Below are positions 1 to 7,849 of a stretch of DNA of 64,000 nucleotides, piece after piece. Both the position numbers and the translations under genes were made by a program. Location: positions 1 through 64,000 of the forward strand of contig NZ_FMXT01000007.1 in NCBI RefSeq assembly GCF_900104335.1. The letters run 5' to 3'. Under the pieces are notes generated by a model. The model was not told where the DNA came from and made no database searches. It was given only the letters and a program-made list of their open reading frames with translations. The first letter of the stretch is position 1, and each line of letters begins with the position of its first letter. The stretch comes from Pseudobutyrivibrio sp. YE44. GTDB lineage: Bacteria; Bacillota; Clostridia; Lachnospirales; Lachnospiraceae.

Positions 1-160
<160 letters not shown>

Positions 161-341
161 AAAGTTTAATTCCGAATCAGTATAAAACTGACTTGTTTAC
201 TAATAAAGGTTTGTATTGTTTCGTCTAGAAACTAAATGAATTTCAAGGATACATGTTTTAAAACTTGTATTAATTCAAGGTTTGTTTCACTGTTCAGTTA
301 TCAATCTTCGCTTTGTTGTTGCTCTCAGCAGCAACTCGTAT

Positions 342-370
342 ATATTATCATGAGAAGCTATCTTTGTCAA
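342..370 (-). promoter_or_regulatory. rRNA operon promoter, proximal
   Basis: On the minus strand there is a perfect -35 TTGACA (365-370) and a -10 TAATAT (342-347) separated by exactly 17 bp. A TG dinucleotide precedes the -10. It is the closest of three tandem promoters to the 16S gene and would start transcription about 175 nt upstream of mature 16S. Confidence 0.88.
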
Positions 371-443
371 CAACTTTTTAAATTATTTTTTCTTGACTTT
401 CTTAGGAAAATCAAGCGCTTCGCCCTTTCGAGTCAGCTTGTAT

Positions 444-472
444 ATAGTATCAAGTGAGCAACATTTTGTCAA
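444..472 (-). promoter_or_regulatory. rRNA operon promoter, middle
   Basis: A minus-strand -35 TTGACA (467-472) and -10 TACTAT (444-449) lie 17 bp apart, with TG before the -10. It is the second of three stacked promoters. Tandem strong promoters are the usual arrangement for rRNA operons in Firmicutes. Confidence 0.87.
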
Positions 473-558
473 GCACTTTTTACTAATTTTTTGACTGTCT
501 TTTTGTGAAGCTAACACAAGTTTTTACAAGTGTTTCTCGCTCACGCGACAGCTTGTTT

Positions 559-587
559 ATAATAGCATCGTGACTGGTTTCTGTCAA
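559..587 (-). promoter_or_regulatory. rRNA operon promoter, distal
   Basis: A minus-strand -35 TTGACA (582-587) and -10 TATTAT (559-564) lie 17 bp apart. The site begins only 18 nt beyond the stop codon of the threonine aldolase gene. With the two inner promoters it gives three matched TTGACA/17 bp promoters. The rest of 161-600 holds no gene I can support. Confidence 0.82.
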
Positions 588-604
588 CAAATTTCTCAAA
601 AAAA

Positions 605-1627
605 TCATAATATTTTTTTGAGCTCCGAAACTGCCTCATCAGAGGTCGCCCAACTAGTAGCAATTCTTATTACAGTATGGCTATCATCATACTTTTCCCA
701 GATGCCATAAGCCACCTTTTCACCGAAGCTTTTTAGGGCCTGATTATCCATTACTACAAAGATTTGATTGGTAGGGTTTTCCATATAGAGCTGATAACCC
801 TTCTTTTTTAGGTCATCCCTTATTATAGAAGCTTGTTTAATTGCATGACGTCCCATCTCCATATAGAGATTGTCTGTAAACATTGCCCCAAATTGCACTC
901 CAAGAAGTCTTCCCTTAGCAAGAAGCGCACCGTGTTGCTTTATCTGGGTAATCATATGCTTTGGAGTGTTGCCCTTTGTAAAAACAACAGCCTCACCAAA
1001 GAGCGCACCAACCTTTGTTCCACCAATATAAAATACGTCAGCATAGGCAGCTATATCCGCCATAGTTAAATCATCCTGAGCAGCCAATCCATATGCAAGG
1101 CGAGCACCATCTATAAACAAAGGAATTTCATACTCCTTACATATGGAAGAAATAGCTTCTAACTCCTGTCTAGAATATAAGGTACCATACTCTGTCGGAT
1201 ATGAAATATATACCATTCCAGGATTAACCATATGCTCCGCACTGTCATCTGCATAATGATCCTCAAGCATCTGCTTTAGCTCAGCAGCATCAAGTTTTCC
1301 CTCATGAGCAGGCAATGCTATAACTTTGTGTCCGCTATACTCTATTGCACCAGCCTCATGGACAGCTATATGACCGGTGAATGCAGCCACAACTCCATCA
1401 TAGTTAGAAAGCATTGAATCGATAACCACTTGGTTAGTCTGTGTTCCACCTACTAAGAAGTAAATGTCCGCATCGGGACAATTGATATATTTTCGAATCT
1501 TTTCTTTTGCGCTTTCACAAAAATCATCCTGACCGTAACCTGGTGTAGATACCATGTTAGTCTTATTTATAGCTTCAAGTACCTTAGGATGACAACCCTC
1601 AGCATAATCGCAAGAAAAATACAGCAT
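605..1627 (-). CDS. ltaE: Low-specificity threonine aldolase family protein
   Basis: A PLP-dependent fold-type I enzyme of 340 residues, the normal family length. The family cleaves L-threonine or L-allo-threonine to glycine and acetaldehyde. Visible features are the N-terminal segment with STPGYGQDD, an HEAGAIE motif near residue 90 for stacking on PLP, FIDGARLAYG with Asp173, and the Schiff-base lysine in IGGTKVGA (Lys205). The start is preceded by a good AGGAGG site. The gene sits alone between tRNA-Ser and the rRNA promoters. Related beta-eliminating lyases share the fold, so the exact substrate is inferred. Confidence 0.88.
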   Translation of the reverse strand: MLYFSCDYAEGCHPKVLEAINKTNMVSTPGYGQDDFCESAKEKIRKYINCPDADIYFLVGGTQTNQVVIDSMLSNYDGVVAAFTGHIAVHEAGAIEYSGHKVIALPAHEGKLDAAELKQMLEDHYADDSAEHMVNPGMVYISYPTEYGTLYSRQELEAISSICKEYEIPLFIDGARLAYGLAAQDDLTMADIAAYADVFYIGGTKVGALFGEAVVFTKGNTPKHMITQIKQHGALLAKGRLLGVQFGAMFTDNLYMEMGRHAIKQASIIRDDLKKKGYQLYMENPTNQIFVVMDNQALKSFGEKVAYGIWEKYDDSHTVIRIATSWATSDEAVSELKKIL

Positions 1628-1735
1628 AACAACCTCCTACCGCTTTACTTTACTAACATTTTTAAACGTTATAGCTTCCATCTGACATACATATAGTCAT
1701 AATCCTGAATCTATATTTATATATATGTGAATATA

Positions 1736-1766
1736 CAAAAACAGGCAACCGCTTTCGCGATTGCCT
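1736..1766 (-). terminator. Rho-independent terminator after tRNA-Ser
   Basis: On the minus strand a hairpin with arms AGGCAA..CGC and GCG..TTGCCT around a GAAA loop (1743-1766) is followed by GTTTTTGT. It lies 8 nt beyond the tRNA 3' end and would terminate the tRNA transcript. Confidence 0.85.
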
Positions 1767-1773
1767 ATGTTAA

Positions 1774-1859
1774 CGCAGAGGGTGGGATTCGAACCCACGC
1801 GCCCTTGCGGACAAACGGTTTTCAAGACCGCCTCGTTATGACCACTTCGATACCTCTGC
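1774..1859 (-). tRNA. tRNA-Ser (anticodon UGA)
   Basis: The reverse complement folds as a class II tRNA of 86 nt. It has acceptor stem GCAGAGG/CCTCTGC, an anticodon loop CTTGAAA giving UGA, a long variable arm (TTGTCCGCAAGGGCG) and a T loop GTTCGAATC. The discriminator is G73. The CCA end is not encoded. A strong promoter lies 25 nt upstream. Confidence 0.96.
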
Positions 1860-1883
1860 ATGTATCACTTGGACACGAATAGT

Positions 1884-1912
1884 ATAATACCATCCGACCA
1901 CCTATATGTCAA
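1884..1912 (-). promoter_or_regulatory. Promoter of tRNA-Ser
   Basis: A minus-strand -35 TTGACA (1907-1912) and -10 TATTAT (1884-1889) lie 17 bp apart, directly upstream of tRNA-Ser. Confidence 0.88.
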
Positions 1913-1998
1913 CAGAAATCCTGGAAGTTTTTTCTAAAAATCTTGAATTCAGAAAATTGCGACAAAAGCCATTTTTCTAAGAGTTAACGACAAATAAT

Positions 1999-2691
1999 CT
2001 ACTGTCGTTTTCCTCTTAAAATAGCTTCTCCAAAGGCAGCATCTTCTGGGGTGGTAACTTTAATATTGATATAGGATCCTTCTATCATATGTACATCATG
2101 ATCAGTAACCTTCTCAACAATCATTGCATCGTCAGTAATTGATGTATCTGCATCAGCAATAATCTTGTCATAGGCAGAGCGAATAAGATTGTATTCAAAG
2201 CATTGTGGAGTCTGTACAATCCATACGTTACTTCTGTCTGGGGTATCTAATACCTTGCGGTGATCATCTGTAAGCTTCACTGTATCCTTAGAAGGCATAC
2301 CTACAACGCAAGACTCATAAAGAGCAACTGCAGACATACATCTATGAATAATATCTATAGAAACAAATGCTCTGGCACAGTCATGAATCAACACATAACC
2401 ATCATTTATTGCTTGAAGGCCGGCATAGACAGAGTTGTAGCGCTCCTCGCCTCCTTCAACAATAGCTATACACTTATCAATATGATATCGCTCTATAATC
2501 TCTTTGCGACACTTTTCTACATCACCAGGAGCTACCACCAAAACGATTTGTGTACATTTGCTTTCCTGAAAGGTACGTAAGCAGTGAACCATCAAAGGAG
2601 CTCCACCAATGTTCATATATTGCTTTGGGACTTCCTGCTGCATACGCTTGCCACTACCTGCCGCAAGAACTATTGCTGTAAATTTATTCAT
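1999..2691 (-). CDS. ispD: 2-C-methyl-D-erythritol 4-phosphate cytidylyltransferase
   Basis: IspD joins MEP and CTP to give CDP-methylerythritol in the non-mevalonate isoprenoid pathway. The nucleotide-binding loop AAGSGKRM stands near residues 10-17, followed by the conserved IHDCARAFV and CVVGMPSKDTVK segments. The 230 residues match the family. I start at the ATG at 2691 (MNKFTAIVLAAG), which has a GAGG site 5 nt upstream. A longer frame begins at a GTG (2709) buried in a GTCACC/GGTGAC hairpin and looks spurious. It lies 55 nt downstream of tsaD and probably ends that operon. Confidence 0.95.
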   Translation of the reverse strand: MNKFTAIVLAAGSGKRMQQEVPKQYMNIGGAPLMVHCLRTFQESKCTQIVLVVAPGDVEKCRKEIIERYHIDKCIAIVEGGEERYNSVYAGLQAINDGYVLIHDCARAFVSIDIIHRCMSAVALYESCVVGMPSKDTVKLTDDHRKVLDTPDRSNVWIVQTPQCFEYNLIRSAYDKIIADADTSITDDAMIVEKVTDHDVHMIEGSYINIKVTTPEDAAFGEAILRGKRQ

Positions 2692-2746
2692 AAACACCTC
2701 ATCAGTCACCTTCGGTGACAGCTTCTCCTCAATGAAAAGCCTTTAA

Positions 2747-3772
2747 TTATCTTTCTCCCAATTTAAGGTTTGGTATAGCATTTAAATCCCAGCTATCGCG
2801 ACGACCTGCTAGATACTCATAATAAGCAGCTGCTCCAATCATTGCGCCATTATCGGTGCACAGTATTGGAGAAGGATGATAGAATTTAACACCCTTTTCT
2901 TCACACATTTTCTCCATAGCAGCTCTAAGAGTCTGGTTTGAGGCAACGCCACCTGCAATGGCAAATTTATCCATTTTAAACTCATCTATAGCCATAGCTG
3001 CATGCTCACAAAGAGTATCTATAACTGTCTGCTGGAAGGATGCTGCGACATCAGCTTCGTTAATTGTTTCGCCCTTCATTTGTGCACCATTTATATAATT
3101 AAGGACCTGAGATTTCAAGCCACTGAAAGAGAAATCATATACTCCATCAGATACCTTTGGTCGTGTAAACTGTATAGCCTGAGGATTTCCTTCATGAGCA
3201 GCCTTTTCGATTTTAGGACCGCCTGGATATCCTAAGCCAATTGCACGAGCCACCTTGTCAAAGGCTTCACCTGCTGCATCATCTCTAGTACGTCCAAGAA
3301 TTTCGTACTCACCATAGCCTGCAACACGAACAAGATGTGTGTGCCCTCCAGAAACCACTAGGCATAAAAATGGTGGCTCTAAATCCTTATTTTCGATATA
3401 GTTGGCGCTGATATGGCCTTCGATGTGATGTACACCAATAAGAGGCTTTTCTGTTGCAAATGCAATAGCCTTAGCCTCAGCAACGCCAACCAACAAGGCT
3501 CCCACAAGGCCAGGGCCATAGGTAACAGCAATTGCATCCATATCTTCAAGCCCCATGTCAGCTTCATCAAGAGCTTGTTCAATTACTTGATTAATTCTTT
3601 CTATATGTTTACGAGAAGCGATTTCAGGAACAACTCCGCCATAAAGAGTATGGAGTGGAATCTGAGTAGATATTACATTACTTCTAACGTCTCTTCCATT
3701 TACAACCACAGCCACAGCTGTTTCGTCGCAAGAGCTTTCGATTGCAAGTATTTTTATTTCTTTAGTATCCAT
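2747..3772 (-). CDS. tsaD: tRNA N6-threonylcarbamoyladenosine transferase TsaD
   Basis: TsaD is the catalytic ASKHA-fold subunit that transfers threonylcarbamoyl from TC-AMP to A37 of ANN-decoding tRNAs, working with TsaB and TsaE. The protein has 341 residues. Metal-binding HIEGH lies at 116-120, with [13 protein letters not shown] at the N-terminus and FSFSGLKSQ and [11 protein letters not shown] further on. It overlaps the upstream gene by 11 nt, and an AAGGA site precedes the ATG. TsaE and TsaB are encoded in the same gene run, so three of the t6A proteins are co-located. TsaC/Sua5 is not in the window. Confidence 0.97.
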   Translation of the reverse strand: MDTKEIKILAIESSCDETAVAVVVNGRDVRSNVISTQIPLHTLYGGVVPEIASRKHIERINQVIEQALDEADMGLEDMDAIAVTYGPGLVGALLVGVAEAKAIAFATEKPLIGVHHIEGHISANYIENKDLEPPFLCLVVSGGHTHLVRVAGYGEYEILGRTRDDAAGEAFDKVARAIGLGYPGGPKIEKAAHEGNPQAIQFTRPKVSDGVYDFSFSGLKSQVLNYINGAQMKGETINEADVAASFQQTVIDTLCEHAAMAIDEFKMDKFAIAGGVASNQTLRAAMEKMCEEKGVKFYHPSPILCTDNGAMIGAAAYYEYLAGRRDSWDLNAIPNLKLGER

Positions 3773-4346
3773 TTATTTCATCCTTTGTAGACAGTCGCCA
3801 GGTAAGAATTTTCCAATTGCCATTGGAATCTTTACGAAGACAGAAATCCTCGTAAGTTCTATCATAGCTACTTCCTTCTCTAACGAAATAGTTACAGGTG
3901 AGGAATGCACATTCATAACCGTTAACTGTCTTGTATTGAACTTCTTTAGAATCGCTAATAGTGCTGGAAACGATAGTCCTGTTGCGATTCTTATAGTCTG
4001 TAATTTCCAAATTAAGAGAGGCAAGATATGTATCTCTTGGATTGTATTGCAAAAGTTCATCATCCATAAGAAACCTTGCTTGATCCGCCATCTGTTCAAG
4101 TTCTTTCTGATCGTAGTCCTCTGAATAGTAGGCAGTAATTATTCGATTATACCATTTGACTACAGCACGAGGTGTAGCCGGATAATCCTTCGTAAAATTT
4201 TTGGAGATAATGGCTTGAACTTCAGACAACTCTACCTGTTGTTCAGCCTGCGCAGCTGCATTCTTCTTTGATAGATAGGCATAGTATCCCACCACAAGAG
4301 TGACCATACATATTACCGCTATTGTAATTCGCAGCACCTTTTTCAT
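3762..4346 (-). CDS. Uncharacterised membrane-anchored protein
   Basis: I do not recognise this 194-residue protein with confidence. One N-terminal hydrophobic segment (about residues 5-25) follows a KK start and is not followed by a lipobox, so a membrane anchor with an outside domain is likely. The rest is mixed alpha/beta with a conserved-looking [13 protein letters not shown] and a terminal WKILTWRL segment, suggestive of an NTF2-like or lipoprotein-type extracytoplasmic domain. It starts behind a good AGGAG site, 2 nt after rnz and overlapping tsaD, so it is co-transcribed with them. Its link with tRNA modification is only positional. Confidence 0.75.
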   Translation of the reverse strand: MKKVLRITIAVICMVTLVVGYYAYLSKKNAAAQAEQQVELSEVQAIISKNFTKDYPATPRAVVKWYNRIITAYYSEDYDQKELEQMADQARFLMDDELLQYNPRDTYLASLNLEITDYKNRNRTIVSSTISDSKEVQYKTVNGYECAFLTCNYFVREGSSYDRTYEDFCLRKDSNGNWKILTWRLSTKDEINGY

Positions 4347-4348
4347 AA

Positions 4349-5260
4349 TTACTCCTCCGCAAAATCAAGTTCTAAAAACTTGCCGTCCTCCCCTAAATAT
4401 GACTGCGGGAAAATATCACAAACTGCTTTCATATATCTTTTATGACCTGTCATAGAAGGTGAAAAGTGTGTGAGCCAAAGCTCTTTAACCTTTGCATCCT
4501 TAGCAACCTGAGCTGCTTCATAGAAGGTCATATGTTTATTCTGTTTTGCTTTAACAAGCTTTTCTTCTTCTGCGTACATACCCTCGCAGATTAAAAGATC
4601 TGACTCGGTGGCTGCCTCCACTAAAGATTTGGTTGGGCGAGTGTCGGTACAATATGTAACCTTTATTCCTCGTCTTGCTGCTCCCATTACCATTTCAGGA
4701 GTGTAGGTCTTTCCTTCGAACTCTACATCATTACCCTTTTGAAGAGGGTTCCAAAGATTTACAGGAAGGCCTAGTCCTTTTGCAGCCTCAACGTCGAATC
4801 TTCCTTTTCTAGGAATGTCTATTGTGTAACCATAACATAAAACATTGTGATTAACTCTAAAAGCATGGATATGATAGCCTAAAAGTTCAAACCTCTCATC
4901 AGCTCCATTAATCTCGTGAAAAATAATTTCAAAGGGTAGCTCTGGAGCAATAACTCTAAGGGAATTAACAACTCGTTCTACGCCTTTAGGTCCAACGATG
5001 GTGATTGGCTCTGTTCTATCGGAATTTCCCATTGATAAAAGCAAGCCTGGCAAACCGCTAATATGATCTGCATGAAAATGAGTTATACAGATAATCGAGA
5101 TTGGGTTTGGGGAAAATCCTGCTTCACGTAAAGCCACCTGTGTTCCTTCACCACAATCCACAAGTAGACCCTCACCATTAAATCTAAATAGGCACGAAGT
5201 AAGCCATCTATTTGGAAGTGGCATCATACCCGCAGTGCCTAATAAACAAACATCTAACAT
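4349..5260 (-). CDS. rnz: Ribonuclease Z (tRNA 3' endonuclease)
   Basis: A metallo-beta-lactamase-fold endonuclease that trims the 3' trailer of tRNA precursors. None of the three tRNA genes in this window encodes CCA, so such processing is needed here. The zinc motif HFHADH stands at 61-66 in ITHFHADHISGLPGLL. Later ligands are visible in AFRVNHNVLCYGY, YCTDTRP and WLTHFSP. The 303 residues match RNase Z. It follows rimI with only the 85-nt repeated element between them (5291-5374) and has an AAAGGA site. Confidence 0.95.
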   Translation of the reverse strand: MLDVCLLGTAGMMPLPNRWLTSCLFRFNGEGLLVDCGEGTQVALREAGFSPNPISIICITHFHADHISGLPGLLLSMGNSDRTEPITIVGPKGVERVVNSLRVIAPELPFEIIFHEINGADERFELLGYHIHAFRVNHNVLCYGYTIDIPRKGRFDVEAAKGLGLPVNLWNPLQKGNDVEFEGKTYTPEMVMGAARRGIKVTYCTDTRPTKSLVEAATESDLLICEGMYAEEEKLVKAKQNKHMTFYEAAQVAKDAKVKELWLTHFSPSMTGHKRYMKAVCDIFPQSYLGEDGKFLELDFAEE

Positions 5261-5290
5261 CTATAATCCTTTCATCAAGGTCTATTTATC

Positions 5291-5374
5291 GGCAGTTACA
5301 CTGACAAGCATAATATTACTCCGCTCCACGAGAATGTTTCGCTTGAGTAATACAATAGCTTGTTTACTACTGCC
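5291..5374 (-). repeat. Structured 85-nt element, copy A (upstream of rnz)
   Basis: An imperfect hairpin closed by GGCAGT/ACTGCC. It contains the family-constant ACAAGC/GCTTGT, a middle stem ATTACT/AGTAAT and a weak apical stem. It ends 30 nt before the rnz start and begins 5 nt after the rimI stop. This is the most divergent apical loop of the eight copies. See copies B-H and the findings. Confidence 0.85.
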
Positions 5375-5379
5375 TACTT

Positions 5380-5838
5380 CTAGTTTTTAAAATCTACTTT
5401 TATATCTGCACGCATACATATTGCGTCTTCCACAGGATCATTGTAGAAGTATTTACGAACGCCAATCTGCTCAAAGCCTAGGTGTTCGTATAGAGTGCGT
5501 GCAGGAATATTGGAAACACGAACTTCCAAAAAGATTGTTTCAACATCTTTTTTTCTTAATTCCTCTATAGATTTTTCTAAGAGAAAGCGCCCTACACCAT
5601 TACCACGAAAAGCCTCGTCAACGACTATATCTGGAAGCTCTGCCTCTGGTGGAGTAAGGTAAAAAACCGAAAAACCTGCAAGCTGACCATCTTGTTCTGC
5701 AACAAGAATCATAGAATAATCAGATTCGAAGGCCTCTTCGTAGGATTTAAGAGACCAAGGACTGTTCATTGAAGCCTGTTCCATATGAAATATAGCTTGC
5801 AAATCGTTTTCCTTAGCAAATCTATATGATAAAGCCAT
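5380..5838 (-). CDS. rimI: Ribosomal protein bS18/uS-type N-acetyltransferase RimI
   Basis: A GNAT-fold acetyltransferase of 152 residues. The acetyl-CoA pyrophosphate loop RGNGVG lies at 78-83 after the beta-4 strand PDIVVDEAF, and ARTLYEHLGFEQIGVRKYF gives the usual C-terminal YxxLGF signature. RimI enzymes acetylate the N-terminal alanine of a ribosomal protein. Its start overlaps the tsaB stop (TAATG), which is the classic tsaB-rimI arrangement and supports the name over a generic GNAT. Confidence 0.92.
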   Translation of the reverse strand: MALSYRFAKENDLQAIFHMEQASMNSPWSLKSYEEAFESDYSMILVAEQDGQLAGFSVFYLTPPEAELPDIVVDEAFRGNGVGRFLLEKSIEELRKKDVETIFLEVRVSNIPARTLYEHLGFEQIGVRKYFYNDPVEDAICMRADIKVDFKN

Positions 5839-6557
5839 TAAGCTTTTCCTTCCTTTTTCATCTGTTCCATACGCTCCCGCTCTGCCTGGGACAGTCTAAG
5901 ATACTCTGGACGATGATCTGCTGCTGGCTCACAATCACCATTTGCATAGTAAATTGCACCAAGCGCAGCAACTGACGACGCGTGTTGACGATTGAGATGT
6001 GCAGGTGCAAATTTGTATGGAACCTTAACAATTTCAGATATCTTATCCTTGAACACCGGAACCCCATCACCAAGGAAGGTGACTGGCTGACCATTTGTAT
6101 TAATTGCTTCAGCTATCTCATTAAAATCAACAGCACACTGTGGCTGAACAACCTTAAAATCGCCATTCGACTCAAAAGAATAAAGACCAGTGTAGACCTG
6201 ACCTCGTCTAGCATCCATTATTGGGCAAATGATTGTTTCCTGACCCCAAAGATTGTAGGCCAAAGCATCCACAGTAGGCACTGAAACTATCGGACATCCC
6301 AAAGAAAGCCCCAACCCTTTTGCTGTTGCTGACGCAATTCGAAGACCAGTAAAGGAGCCTGGACCTGCGGCAACTGCTATAGCATCAATCGAATTTAAAT
6401 CAAGCTCTACCATCTTTTTCAACTCATCCAACATTGGCAGTAAAGTCTGTGAATGAGTTTTTTTATAACCTGTGGTGTATTCACCAATTAAATTATCATC
6501 TTCTACAATGGCTACTGAAGCGACTAAGCCTGAGCCATCTATTCCTAAAATCTTCAT
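5838..6557 (-). CDS. tsaB: tRNA t6A biosynthesis protein TsaB
   Basis: TsaB is the non-catalytic ASKHA partner that dimerises with TsaD. The 239 residues show the N-terminal GIDGSGLVASVAIVED strand pair and the PGSFTGLRIASATAKGL loop typical of the family. It lies 14 nt after tsaE and overlaps rimI. The C-terminal PEYLRLSQAERERM extension is common in Clostridia. Confidence 0.95.
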   Translation of the reverse strand: MKILGIDGSGLVASVAIVEDDNLIGEYTTGYKKTHSQTLLPMLDELKKMVELDLNSIDAIAVAAGPGSFTGLRIASATAKGLGLSLGCPIVSVPTVDALAYNLWGQETIICPIMDARRGQVYTGLYSFESNGDFKVVQPQCAVDFNEIAEAINTNGQPVTFLGDGVPVFKDKISEIVKVPYKFAPAHLNRQHASSVAALGAIYYANGDCEPAADHRPEYLRLSQAERERMEQMKKEGKA

Positions 6558-6571
6558 ATAACTGATTTTTC

Positions 6572-7003
6572 CTATATTTGTTCTATTGTAATTTTTCGAT
6601 AATCGAAGCCCTTCTCCAAATCCTTTTCAATGGTGATTCTAGTGTAATGATCTGGGAGAATTTCTTCTATAAGGTTTGCCCATTCTATTAAGGACACACC
6701 ATCTCCATATACATAATCCTCGTAACCGATTTCGTCCATTTCCTCTACATCACCGATTCGATATACATCGAAATGATAAAAGGGAAGTCTACCACTGTCG
6801 TATACCTGAACGATAGTGAAGGTTGGGCTGCAAATAGGCTCATCAATGTTTAGACCTGATGCAAAACCCTGAGTAAAAACGGTTTTTCCAACGCCTAAAT
6901 CTCCGATTAAGGTGAAGACTTGGCCAGGCTCTGCCTGGGAAGCAAGCTTGCGTCCTATTGCATCTGTTTCTTCTGGTGAATTAGTTTCTATTATCTCAAT
7001 CAT
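6572..7003 (-). CDS. tsaE: tRNA t6A biosynthesis ATPase TsaE
   Basis: A small P-loop ATPase of 143 residues that drives turnover of the TsaB-TsaD complex. The Walker A motif GDLGVGKT lies at 34-41. SPTFTIVQVY and YHFDVYR follow, and IEWANLIEEILP is the family tail. It overlaps the upstream ycxB-like gene by 4 nt (ATGA), so translation is probably coupled. Confidence 0.96.
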   Translation of the reverse strand: MIEIIETNSPEETDAIGRKLASQAEPGQVFTLIGDLGVGKTVFTQGFASGLNIDEPICSPTFTIVQVYDSGRLPFYHFDVYRIGDVEEMDEIGYEDYVYGDGVSLIEWANLIEEILPDHYTRITIEKDLEKGFDYRKITIEQI

Positions 7004-7503
7004 TTTATTTGTATTTTATAATCCTCTACGTGATTTTTGATGTATGCAACAGCTGGCTCATACACATCGATAATGTCCTCTTTAGGAATGATGTAGGCAT
7101 TTACCCTGTTGCTGTATATAAGAAGATATTTCTTCCAAGTGGAAACCTTGTAAATATATTCCCATGGAAGCTCTGCTGGCTCGTCTGTTGTAGGCGATGA
7201 AATAACAAGGCCTCGTTCTGTAAGCTCATAATGAAGAGGGTGCATAAACACTTCCTGGGTCATTTGATTCTTAACCCTAAGCTTAAGGCTCATAGGGATA
7301 TAAACCATAATTACCAATGCAAAAACAGGATATAAGCATTTATAAATCATCGAAAGGGTAGATAATCTAAGTGCCCATATAGCAAGCAATAGCACGCCCA
7401 ACAAAATAGACACTATACCCTGACTAGACCTGTAGGCATGATGCAGGTTGAATTTGTATAAATCCTCCTCTTTGATTTTGATATCAAAGCTAATGTTTTC
7501 CAT
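7000..7503 (-). CDS. YcxB-like membrane protein
   Basis: A 167-residue protein with two adjacent membrane segments (about residues 28-48 and 52-72) and a C-terminal beta-rich domain containing LPWEYIYKVSTWKKYLLIYSN. This layout matches YcxB-like proteins (PF14317), whose role is unknown. The match is from memory. It is the first gene of the t6A operon and overlaps tsaE by 4 nt. A promoter and an intervening terminator lie upstream (7647-7768). Confidence 0.75.
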   Translation of the reverse strand: MENISFDIKIKEEDLYKFNLHHAYRSSQGIVSILLGVLLLAIWALRLSTLSMIYKCLYPVFALVIMVYIPMSLKLRVKNQMTQEVFMHPLHYELTERGLVISSPTTDEPAELPWEYIYKVSTWKKYLLIYSNRVNAYIIPKEDIIDVYEPAVAYIKNHVEDYKIQIK

Positions 7504-7589
7504 AATGCACGCAATCTCCCTATTTTTCTTTATTCTAACATATATAGATTATAATCACAAAGTTTCTATTCAGCATACATTCGCAAAAA

Positions 7590-7645
7590 AGACACCTCAT
7601 CCGTCTGCTACGCAGCCACCTTCCCCTCAAGGGGAAGGCTTTTGG
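7590..7645. repeat. GC-rich intergenic hairpin repeat, copy 1
   Basis: It holds GACACCTCATCCG, a TCTGCTACGCAGCC segment, and then the perfect hairpin CCTTCCCC TCAA GGGGAAGG. Related copies lie at 12366-12419 and 49062-49107. The sequence type resembles a small repeat I recall from other Clostridia genomes. It lies between the tex terminator and the ycxB-like gene. Confidence 0.75.
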
Positions 7646-7646
7646 A

Positions 7647-7685
7647 CAAAAAAATAGTGAGTCGAAACCCCTAACGACTCACTAT
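7647..7685 (-). terminator. Rho-independent terminator
   Basis: A perfect 11-bp stem, ATAGTGAGTCG/CGACTCACTAT (7654-7685), is followed on the minus strand by seven T. It lies 165 nt beyond the tex stop codon but also downstream of a strong promoter (7740-7768), so it may end a short independent transcript. Confidence 0.92.
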
Positions 7686-7733
7686 CAATCCATTTCTCCT
7701 AAAAAGCACACTTTCTGTTACTTTTCTTCACTA
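7647..7733 (-). ncRNA. Candidate short RNA or attenuated leader
   Basis: The span runs from the start site predicted by the promoter at 7740-7768 to the U-run of the terminator at 7647-7653, about 85 nt. It could be a stand-alone small RNA or the attenuated leader of the ycxB/tsaE operon, whose first start codon is 144 nt further on. No coding potential beyond a 2-codon frame is visible. Nothing else is evident in 7686-7849. Confidence 0.4.
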
Positions 7734-7739
7734 ATTGAA

Positions 7740-7768
7740 AGTATAGGTATTATAGTGATTATTGTCAA
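7740..7768 (-). promoter_or_regulatory. Promoter upstream of the ycxB/tsaE operon
   Basis: A minus-strand -35 TTGACA (7763-7768) and -10 TATACT (7740-7745) lie 17 bp apart. A second TATAAT lies inside the spacer but too close to the -35. The promoter points into the terminator at 7647-7685. Confidence 0.8.
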
Positions 7769-7849
7769 CAGCAGGTGGGCCTTAGAGTATTATTTTGTAA
7801 GAATGTGACAATTTGTGATAGTCACAACTGTATAGGAAAACTTAAACCT

